From assembly GCA_023387235.1 (NCBI GenBank), contig JAEWIJ010000209.1, positions 1 through 11,249 of the forward strand: a stretch of DNA of 11,249 nt, given 5' to 3'. Of the stretch, positions 5,824 through 11,249 are shown piece after piece. The stretch is from Pseudomonadota bacterium. Lineage in GTDB: Bacteria; Pseudomonadota; Alphaproteobacteria; Rhizobiales; Hyphomicrobiaceae. Below the pieces are notes generated by a model, which was given only the letters and a program-made list of their open reading frames with translations, was not told the DNA's origin and did not search any database. The position numbers and the translations under genes are program-made. Numbering within the stretch: position 1 is the stretch's first letter; each line of letters begins with the position of its first letter.

Positions 5824-6978
5824 TTACTGCTGCGCCACCGCTCTTCTCGGATATTCGAGCTGCATGGCGACGATCCCGCGTGTGCGCCGGTCGTAGCGCG
5901 ACTCGATGGCCTGCAGCGTTTCGTCCAGGGCCTTGGCCGGCCCGACGTCCGTGGGCAAGGCAAGCTTGCGGTCCGCAGGCCAGACGGCGGTGACCTCCTG
6001 GGGCAGGATGCGAATGCCGTTACGGCTCACGCGGGCGTCCGCGCTCTCCGCAAAGGTGACCGCGCGCGAGCGATAGGTCCGCGACCACGCATCGGCGGTC
6101 AGCGCCAGCGACACCTCGTCCATGCCCGGCGTGAGCTCGATGCCGAGCGTCTCCCATTGCCAGAAGGCCGCAAGATTGCGCAGCACGGTGGTCGCGAACG
6201 GCCGCGTCAGCTTGAAGGTGCTGCTGTCGTGACGCGCGTCCCAGCTCGCAAGGCCGAGATCCTTGGCGACGGCGGTGGCCTTCTCGCGGCCGGCAATAGC
6301 CTCGATGAGCGTGAGCATCATCGGCATGGACGCCGAGATGCCCGTCGTTGTCGCCCGCCCGCCGTCAACGACGAAACGCCGGTCCGCGACATAGCGGATC
6401 GAGGGATGATCCCCGCGAAGCTCCCTGAGGAAGTACCAGTGCGTCGTGGCCGGCCTGTCGTCGAGCAGTCCCGCCGCGGCCGCCACCTTGGCGCCGGCGC
6501 AAATGGCGATGACGGTCGCGCCCTTCTGCGCCTGGCTCTTCAGCCACGCCATGGCTTTGGGATCGTCGTCGCGGCTCATGGCGGGCACGATGACGTAGTC
6601 CGCGCCTTGCGGATGGCGGGCGTCGAAATCCGCGATCGTGGCATCGGGCTCCACCTCGAGCGCGGGATAGAGCTTCACCGGGCCCGGCTCGGTCGCGAGG
6701 GTCATCACGTCCGCGACGTCGGCACGCCGGAGAATGCCGTAGGGAGTGAGATAGTCGGTGGTCTCGGTCGCGTCATTGATGCCGATGATGGCGACGAGCG
6801 GCCGCTGGCGCTTTGGCGGCTTCAGAGCGGCAAGTGCCGCCGCGCTTTCTTCCGTGAGGATCTCCGGCTGCGCACGCGCGGGCGAATTGGGCGGCAGCGA
6901 ATAGACCCAGACCGCGGCCCCCACCACGAACGGCGTAAGAACGCCGAGCAGGCCCCAAAAGACGATGCGATAGCTCAT
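5824..6978 (-). CDS. N-terminally anchored DJ-1/PfpI family protein (GlxA-like fold without AraC domain)
   Basis: This 384-residue protein starts with a hydrophobic anchor (about 7-27) after a short basic N-terminus, so the rest is probably periplasmic. Residues about 60-230 form a DJ-1/PfpI-like class I glutamine amidotransferase fold: IGINDATETTDYLTPYGILR (65-84), the nucleophile elbow AICAGAK with Cys160 (158-164), GLLDDRPATTHWYF with His180 (170-183) and TTGISASMPM (211-220). This matches the sensor half of GlxA-type regulators. However, the C-terminal 150 residues are not an AraC helix-turn-helix domain and I do not recognise them. A transcription-factor role is therefore unlikely. It could be a periplasmic hydrolase, chaperone or small-molecule-binding protein. 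It converges on the protease operon and diverges from the dehydratase gene. GGGAG ten bases before the ATG supports the start. The Cys-x-His arrangement suggests catalysis but does not prove it. Confidence 0.8.
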   Translation of the reverse strand: MSYRIVFWGLLGVLTPFVVGAAVWVYSLPPNSPARAQPEILTEESAAALAALKPPKRQRPLVAIIGINDATETTDYLTPYGILRRADVADVMTLATEPGPVKLYPALEVEPDATIADFDARHPQGADYVIVPAMSRDDDPKAMAWLKSQAQKGATVIAICAGAKVAAAAGLLDDRPATTHWYFLRELRGDHPSIRYVADRRFVVDGGRATTTGISASMPMMLTLIEAIAGREKATAVAKDLGLASWDARHDSSTFKLTRPFATTVLRNLAAFWQWETLGIELTPGMDEVSLALTADAWSRTYRSRAVTFAESADARVSRNGIRILPQEVTAVWPADRKLALPTDVGPAKALDETLQAIESRYDRRTRGIVAMQLEYPRRAVAQQ

Positions 6979-7188
6979 GATTTACAGGCTCCCTGAGCAA
7001 TGCCCCCTGTTCCTAATGCCGCCGGGGCAGAAGCCGTTGCATCGTGGGACTGCGGGGCAGGTCCGCGCGATTGCGCCCGCTCTTGCTTCGGACCGGCATT
7101 CGCCGCCATAAAGCCCCAATTGCCTTGCCTGGCGGCGGCCCGCCGGGACGAGGCGCGCCGCTGGCCGTGCTGCTGGAAGGAGCCTTCC
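6979..7188. promoter_or_regulatory. Divergent promoter region, DJ-1-like gene and dehydratase
   Basis: These 210 bases separate divergent starts. A plausible sigma-70-type promoter for the dehydratase is TTGCTT (7083-7088) and CATAAA (7107-7112), 18 bases apart, leaving a leader of about 70 bases. The frame of the dehydratase stays open back to 7000, but the ribosome binding site at 7175 argues that this part is leader. No riboswitch or attenuator fold was recognised. Confidence 0.3.
7175..7182 (+). promoter_or_regulatory. Ribosome binding site deciding the dehydratase start
   Basis: GGAAGGAG, close to the perfect anti-Shine-Dalgarno complement, ends six bases before the GTG at 7189. It supports this GTG over the ATG-less open frame upstream to 7000. 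Confidence 0.75.
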
Positions 7189-9060
7189 GTGACCACCAAC
7201 TCGAAGATCGTGCTCATCGACCGCCACCCTGGCCGCTCGACCCAGACCATGGGCATCGCGCGCGCGCTCGGAACGGACCCGGACCTCATTCACGAGCCTT
7301 CGGTCGGCGTAGTGGGCACCAAGGGCGACAGCCAGTGCTATCTCGGCGTCCTCGACAAGGTCGACGCGGTGCACGCGCGCCTCAAGGCCCGCATCGGCAA
7401 CGAGCCGGGCAAGCTCAAGCTGCGCCTCGTGCAGCCCGAGTACACGATCGCGACGTCGGACGGCATCCGCAACGGCACGCGCGAGATGCGCTACTCGCTG
7501 ATCGGCCGCGAGGTGACCAACGACTCGATGTGCGAGCACCTCGAGGCGACCGGCCTCGCCGGCACGATCGCGATCGTCGCCTGCGACAAGCCGCCGGTCG
7601 GCACGCTTGCGGCGCTCCTCGAGCACAACCAGCCGGCGATCATCATGTCGGATGGCTCAATCCATCCGGGCCATGATCCGAAGACGGGCGAGACCATCGA
7701 CCTCGTGACCGCCTACCAGGTCGCCGGCCATCCCGACCACAACTACCGCCAGCACATCGCCTGCTTCGCCTGCCCCGGCATCGGGAGCTGCGGCGGCATT
7801 TTCACGTACAACACCATGCAGACGTTCATCGGCGTCGTCGGCATGCAGCCGCTGCAGATGGTGGCGCCGCCCTCCGATGATCCGCGCCGCGTGAACGAGT
7901 TCGCCGACGAGCTGGTCGATCTTCTCGCCATGATGATGGCGAAGGACATCAAGCCGCGCGACATCGTCGTGCGCGACTCTCTCCGTAACGCGATGATCGT
8001 CGCCATGGCCATCGGCGGCTCGACGAACGTGACGCTGCACGCGCCGGAGATCGCGCGCGCCGCCGGCTATGCCGACTTCTGGAAGGACGTCATGACGCCG
8101 GAGGAGTTCAATCACCTCTCGCAAAATATCGTCCCGGTGCTCACCGACGCGCGGCCATACGGCAAGTATTCCATGGTCGATATCGATGCCATGGGCGGCG
8201 TGCAGGTCATCGTGCGCGAGCTGCTGGAAGCGGGCCTGCTTAACGGCGATGTGCTCACCTGTACGGGCGAGACGCTCAGCGAACAGGTCGAGCGTCTCGG
8301 CGCCAAGAAGGCCGACGGCAAGGTCATCTATCCCGTCGAAAAGCCGTACAAGCCGACGGGCGGCCTGCGCGTGCTCGGCGGTAATCTCTCGCCGGAATTC
8401 TCCGCGATCCTCAAGCTCGCCGGTGTCGAAGGCGGTCTCGAGGACAACATCTTCCGCGGCAAGGCGCGTGTATTCGAGGGCGAGGCGGGCTTGCTCAATG
8501 CCCTCGACAGCGCACCTGAGCAGTTCCAGAACCACGATACGGTGATCGTGCGCTACGAGGGCCCGAGCGGCGCACCCGGCATGCCCGAGATGCTCGATCC
8601 GACCTCGCGCATCACGGCGCTCTGCCGCGAGCGTGGCATCGTGGTCGCGCTCATGACGGACGCGCGCTTCTCTGGCGGATCGGTCGGCCTCGTCATCGGC
8701 CACGTCGGCCCCGAGGCGGCGCTCGGCGGCCCGATCGCCTTCATCGAGGACGGCGACGAGATCGTCATCGACCTCAACAAGAACGAGCTGAACTGCACGG
8801 CCTTGGCCGATCCGGCGATCGTCGCGAAGCGCAAGGCCGCCTGGGAGAAGGTCGTCGCGGCGAATGGCGGCGTGCATCCGAACTGCGGCAAGGCCGACAC
8901 GCGCCTGCTTCATCGCGCGCGCCACACGGCTGTTCCCGCGACACGCGGCGGCGGTCTCCATCCGAATCGCGAGATCTGGGTGCGCGAGCCACGCGAAGCG
9001 ACGCGCTCGGGCCACGTGCCGAAGAACAAGTATCGCCCGGATGCGGCGAAGGCATTCTAG
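7189..9060 (+). CDS. IlvD/Edd family dehydratase (dihydroxy-acid dehydratase-like)
   Basis: This 623-residue member of the dihydroxy-acid dehydratase / phosphogluconate dehydratase family dehydrates a 2,3-dihydroxy carboxylic acid to a 2-keto acid. Cys50, Cys132 (in ACDK) and Cys201 (in CPGIGSCGG) are placed like the three [2Fe-2S] ligands of the family. Lys134, next to Asp133, would be the carbamylated Mg ligand. The family segments SDGIRNGTREMRYSL (90-104), FTYNTM (205-210), GGSTNVTLH and DARFSGGSVG (491-500, with proposed base Ser495) are all present. The CDK motif reads CDKPPVG rather than the usual CDKxxPG. The first 45 residues and the basic last 49 are unlike standard IlvD. It could thus be the branched-chain amino acid enzyme or a sugar-acid dehydratase, and I leave the symbol blank. 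GTG 7189 is chosen for its strong ribosome binding site. The phosphatase gene follows after 33 bases. Confidence 0.87.
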   Translation: MTTNSKIVLIDRHPGRSTQTMGIARALGTDPDLIHEPSVGVVGTKGDSQCYLGVLDKVDAVHARLKARIGNEPGKLKLRLVQPEYTIATSDGIRNGTREMRYSLIGREVTNDSMCEHLEATGLAGTIAIVACDKPPVGTLAALLEHNQPAIIMSDGSIHPGHDPKTGETIDLVTAYQVAGHPDHNYRQHIACFACPGIGSCGGIFTYNTMQTFIGVVGMQPLQMVAPPSDDPRRVNEFADELVDLLAMMMAKDIKPRDIVVRDSLRNAMIVAMAIGGSTNVTLHAPEIARAAGYADFWKDVMTPEEFNHLSQNIVPVLTDARPYGKYSMVDIDAMGGVQVIVRELLEAGLLNGDVLTCTGETLSEQVERLGAKKADGKVIYPVEKPYKPTGGLRVLGGNLSPEFSAILKLAGVEGGLEDNIFRGKARVFEGEAGLLNALDSAPEQFQNHDTVIVRYEGPSGAPGMPEMLDPTSRITALCRERGIVVALMTDARFSGGSVGLVIGHVGPEAALGGPIAFIEDGDEIVIDLNKNELNCTALADPAIVAKRKAAWEKVVAANGGVHPNCGKADTRLLHRARHTAVPATRGGGLHPNREIWVREPREATRSGHVPKNKYRPDAAKAF

Positions 9061-9064
9061 GGGG

Positions 9065-9083
9065 CCGGGCATCGTGCGCCCGG
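9065..9083 (+). promoter_or_regulatory. Intergenic hairpin touching the phosphatase ribosome binding site
   Basis: CCGGGC at 9065-9070 pairs with GCCCGG at 9078-9083 around a seven-base loop. The second arm shares its last two bases with GGAAAG (9082-9087), the ribosome binding site of the phosphatase gene. This could dampen initiation unless ribosomes or proteins open it, or be a weak terminator without a T-run. Function is inferred. Confidence 0.3.
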
Positions 9084-9093
9084 AAAGTACACG

Positions 9094-9672
9094 ATGAAAC
9101 CCATCGGCATTTCCGTGCTCACGATCTGCGGGATCGAGGAGATCCCGCAGCACGGCGCGCGCTCGGTGACGCACGTGCTTTCGCTCCTCGATCCGAACTG
9201 GCCGGAGCTGACGAGCTTCGGGACCTACGGGCAGCACAGTCGCACGACGCTGCGCTTTCATGACGTCATCGATCCGGGCCCGGGCCTGACGCTGCCGACG
9301 AAGGATCATGTCGCCGAGATCCTGGCCTTCGGCGATGGGCTTGCCGCCGAGGCCAAGGCCGACAAGGAGCGCCATCTGCTCGTGCACTGCCACATGGGCA
9401 TATCGCGTTCCTCGGCGGCCATGCTCTCGCTCATGGCGCAGATGGACCGGCAGCAGCCCGAGGACGCGCTCTTCGCGCGCCTGCGGGAAATCCGTCCGCA
9501 GGCCTGGCCGAACTCGCTCATGGTCGGCTATGCGGACGATCTTCTCGGCCGCGAAGGGCGTCTCGTGTCGGCGTTGCGCCGGCACTATGGCGTGCAATTG
9601 CGCCAGCAGCCGCAGTTCTCCGACTGGATGCGCCGGCTCGCCCGCGACCGCGAGCTGGACATGGCGGAGTAA
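9094..9672 (+). CDS. Protein tyrosine phosphatase family protein (COG5350-like)
   Basis: This 192-residue, probably cytoplasmic phosphatase has the cysteine phosphatase signature HCHMGISRS (residues 98-106). Cys99 would be the nucleophile and Arg105 the phosphate-binding residue (C-x5-R). Asp57 or Asp60 in the HDVID segment (56-60) is a candidate general acid. The sequence fits a compact dual-specificity-type fold and the alphaproteobacterial COG5350 group. The target (phosphotyrosine protein, phosphoinositide or other phosphate) is not evident. GGAAAG six bases before the ATG supports the start. It lies 33 bases after the dehydratase gene and could share its transcript, but no functional link is known to me. 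It converges with the DUF488 gene only eight bases later. Confidence 0.87.
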   Translation: MKPIGISVLTICGIEEIPQHGARSVTHVLSLLDPNWPELTSFGTYGQHSRTTLRFHDVIDPGPGLTLPTKDHVAEILAFGDGLAAEAKADKERHLLVHCHMGISRSSAAMLSLMAQMDRQQPEDALFARLREIRPQAWPNSLMVGYADDLLGREGRLVSALRRHYGVQLRQQPQFSDWMRRLARDRELDMAE

Positions 9673-9680
9673 GCGCCGCG

Positions 9681-10067
9681 CTAGGCCATCTTGGCCCCGT
9701 GCTCGCGCAGCAGCTCCCTCAGCATCGAGCGGTGGCAGTGCGCCTCGTTCTCGCAGTAGCACCCGACTGAGAAATTGCTCTCTTTCGAGAGGGCGGCCAG
9801 CAGGTCGAGTGTCCGGCTGGCGCTCGGCGCCTTCATCTCGGTGCGGTAGGCCCGCATGAAGGCGGCCCAGTCCTTGTCGCTGGCCGCCGCGTGCGCCTTG
9901 GCGACCAGGGTCTCGCTCGGGGCGAGCTCCGGTAGCCAGACGTCGTACCAGTTGTCGGCGGCATAGCGCTCCTTGCGCACGCCGCGCGGCGGCCGGCGCA
10001 CCGTGCCGATGCGCACCCCTTCCCCGGCGTGTCGGGGGCTCCCCAATTGAACGATCCGAATGGCCAT
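9681..10067 (-). CDS. DUF488 family protein
   Basis: This 128-residue protein belongs to the DUF488 family of small soluble proteins of unknown function. Recognisable parts are the ERYAADNWYDVWLPELAPS segment (33-51), the FMRAYRTEM segment (70-78) and the C-terminal signature CYCENEAHCHRSML (103-116). There, Cys103, Cys105, Cys111, His112 and Arg113 cluster and may form a catalytic or metal site. The frame carries no signal or membrane segment. Start ATG 10067 has GGAGG eight bases upstream. The gene stands alone on the minus strand: it converges on the phosphatase and diverges from the TRAP solute-binding gene. Its function should not be guessed beyond the family. Confidence 0.87.
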   Translation of the reverse strand: MAIRIVQLGSPRHAGEGVRIGTVRRPPRGVRKERYAADNWYDVWLPELAPSETLVAKAHAAASDKDWAAFMRAYRTEMKAPSASRTLDLLAALSKESNFSVGCYCENEAHCHRSMLRELLREHGAKMA

Positions 10068-10176
10068 GCGGCAATCCTCCAGCAGGACCCGGCTTGATCC
10101 GCCGTGTCCGGACGGCTATGTCCTGCCCGATAATAGGGCCGGTGCGTGCGCTTCGGCCAGCTTCGGAGGAAACGGA
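10068..10176. promoter_or_regulatory. Divergent region upstream of the TRAP solute-binding gene
   Basis: The 109 bases between the divergent DUF488 and dctP starts hold an inverted repeat GCCGT/ACGGC at 10101-10116 around GTCCGG, and a -10-like GATAAT at 10129-10134. The repeat overlaps the expected -35 area of that promoter, as an operator might. No strong -35 is visible, so this is tentative. GGAGG at 10165-10169 is the dctP ribosome binding site. Confidence 0.3.
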
Positions 10177-11193
10177 ATGATCTCTCGTCGTCGCCTATTG
10201 ACTGTTGGCTCGTCGGCCGTTGCCGGCGGGATCATCGGCGCTCCATTCGTTGCCCGCGCCCAGTCGGCCGAGTTCAGCTACAAGTACGCCAACAACCTGC
10301 CGCTGACGCACCCGATGAACGTGCGCGCCCGCGAGATGGCCGAGGCCATCAAGAAGGAGACCAACGGCAAGGTCGAGATCAACATCTTTCCGAACAACCA
10401 GCTCGGCTCCGACACGGACATGCTGAGCCAGGTGCGCTCGGGCGGCATCGAGTTCTTCACGCTCTCGGGCCTCATTCTCTCGACGCTCGTCCCGGCGGCC
10501 TCGATCAACGGCATCGGCTTCGCGTTCCCGAACTACGACACGGTGTGGAAGGCCATGGACGGCGATCTCGGCGCGCACGTGCGTGGCCACATCGCCAAGG
10601 CGAACCTCGTCGCCATGGAGAAGATCTGGGACAACGGCTTCCGTCAGACCACGACCTCCACCAAGCCGATCACGACTGTCGACGACTTCAAGGGCATGAA
10701 GATCCGCGTGCCGGTCTCGCCGCTCTGGACGTCGATGTTCAAGGCGCTCGAGTCGGCGCCCGCCTCGATCAACTTCAACGAGGTCTACACCGCGCTGCAG
10801 ACGAAGGTCGTCGATGCGCAGGAGAACCCGCTCGCCATCATCTCGACGGCGAAGCTCTTCGAGGTGCAGAAGTACTGCTCGCTGACGAACCACATGTGGG
10901 ACGGTTTCTGGTTCCTCGCCAACCGCCGCGCATGGACGGCGCTCCCCGAGGATCTGCAGAAGATCGTCGCGAAGCACGTCAACGATGCGGCCATGAAGGA
11001 GCGCACGGACGTCGCGGCGCTCAACGCGGGCCTCCAGAAGGAGCTCGCCGACAAGGGCATGACCTTCAACCAGCCGGCGGCCGACAGCTTCCGTGACAAG
11101 CTCCGCTCCGGCGGCTTCTACGCCGAGTGGAAGGGCAAGTACGGCGACGAAGCCTGGGGCATTCTCGAGAAGGCAGTCGGGAAGCTTTCCTGA
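10177..11193 (+). CDS. dctP: TRAP transporter solute-binding protein, DctP family
   Basis: This 338-residue periplasmic binding protein delivers a ligand, usually an organic acid, to a TRAP transporter driven by an ion gradient. The signal peptide SRRRLLTVGS...VARA (3-28) has a twin-arginine-like start and probable cleavage after Ala28, so Tat export is likely. The mature part shows the family pattern: LPLTHPMN (41-48), NNQLGSD (73-79), FKGMKIRVP with the carboxylate-binding-type Arg177 (171-179), NEVYTALQTKVVDAQENP (201-218) and NHMWDGFWFLANR (238-250). The start is fixed by GGAGG seven bases upstream and by the signal peptide, whereas a longer in-frame start at 10060 overlaps the DUF488 start. 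No dctQ or dctM gene lies in the window, so the membrane partners are to the right or elsewhere. The ligand cannot be read from the sequence. Confidence 0.92.
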   Translation: MISRRRLLTVGSSAVAGGIIGAPFVARAQSAEFSYKYANNLPLTHPMNVRAREMAEAIKKETNGKVEINIFPNNQLGSDTDMLSQVRSGGIEFFTLSGLILSTLVPAASINGIGFAFPNYDTVWKAMDGDLGAHVRGHIAKANLVAMEKIWDNGFRQTTTSTKPITTVDDFKGMKIRVPVSPLWTSMFKALESAPASINFNEVYTALQTKVVDAQENPLAIISTAKLFEVQKYCSLTNHMWDGFWFLANRRAWTALPEDLQKIVAKHVNDAAMKERTDVAALNAGLQKELADKGMTFNQPAADSFRDKLRSGGFYAEWKGKYGDEAWGILEKAVGKLS

Positions 11194-11212
11194 TCGTCTC
11201 ACGCTAAAAGCA

Positions 11213-11234
11213 CCGCCGCGCTCCTGCGCGGCGG
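11213..11234. terminator. Strong GC hairpin after dctP
   Basis: CCGCCGCG at 11213-11220 pairs perfectly with CGCGGCGG at 11227-11234 around CTCCTG, 19 bases after the dctP stop. On the plus strand no T-run follows. On the minus strand the stem is followed, after TGC, by TTTT, so it best fits an intrinsic terminator of a gene coming from the right, perhaps working both ways. Confidence 0.5.
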
Positions 11235-11249
11235 CCTGCGACCGGCGCC

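Noticed and set aside
5824..6978. GlxA-type transcriptional regulator
   Set aside because: The DJ-1-like half fits, but no helix-turn-helix domain is visible after it and an N-terminal membrane anchor is present.
7657..10074. An 805-codon open frame on the minus strand opposite the dehydratase and phosphatase
   Set aside because: Very rich in Arg, Ala, Asp and His with no domain pattern. It is antisense to clear family genes, and long stop-free antisense frames are expected at this GC content.
10195..11202. A 335-codon minus-strand open frame opposite dctP
   Set aside because: Antisense to a textbook DctP protein; composed of Arg, Glu, Val and Leu runs without motifs.
1..11249. Possible defence island, prophage or mobile element
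   Set aside because: No transposase, integrase, terminal repeats, tRNA, restriction enzyme, CRISPR repeats or toxin-antitoxin pair was found, and composition is even across the window.

Overview
The window comes from a GC-rich bacterial chromosome, most likely an alphaproteobacterium of the order Hyphomicrobiales (Rhizobiales). This rests on four things: a PleC/DivJ-like HisKA core in the histidine kinase, a DUF1289 gene beside TIGR02281-type retropepsin-like proteases, a COG5350-type tyrosine phosphatase, and a hairpin built on TTCTCCCCG of the kind scattered through rhizobial genomes. No species can be named from the sequence. I see no rRNA, tRNA, CRISPR array, transposase, integrase or phage gene, and base and codon use look uniform across the genes.

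Layout. Positions 1-143 hold a long G run and a hairpin but no gene. From 144 to 2218 a minus-strand operon reads, in transcription order, glutathione S-transferase, MBL-fold (RNase Z-like) hydrolase, Fe-S uracil-DNA glycosylase family protein. The last two overlap by ATGA. A 337-base divergent region (2219-2555) contains the most AT-rich island of the window and separates the operon from a plus-strand membrane histidine kinase (2556-4106). Next on the plus strand come a small zinc-finger-like DUF1289 protein and two tandem membrane-anchored retropepsin-like aspartic proteases (4252-5804). These converge on a minus-strand gene (5824-6978) for an N-terminally anchored DJ-1/PfpI-fold protein without the usual AraC DNA-binding domain.

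The second half starts from a divergent region at 6979-7188. An IlvD/Edd-family [2Fe-2S] dehydratase (7189-9060) is followed 33 bases later by a Cys-x5-Arg tyrosine phosphatase (9094-9672). That gene converges on a DUF488 gene (9681-10067, minus). The window closes with a TRAP-transporter solute-binding protein (DctP family) carrying a twin-arginine-like signal peptide (10177-11193). A strong GC hairpin follows it, and its only T-run lies on the minus-strand side.

How the genes work together. Most of the window looks like ordinary chromosome: repair and detoxification (GST, UDG), signalling (kinase, phosphatase), envelope proteolysis and small-molecule metabolism or uptake. The least explained parts are the pair of unequal aspartic proteases and the anchored DJ-1-fold protein converging on them, because all three are predicted to place conserved catalytic-type residues outside the cytoplasm. 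I found no clear defence system or other evident new multi-gene system.
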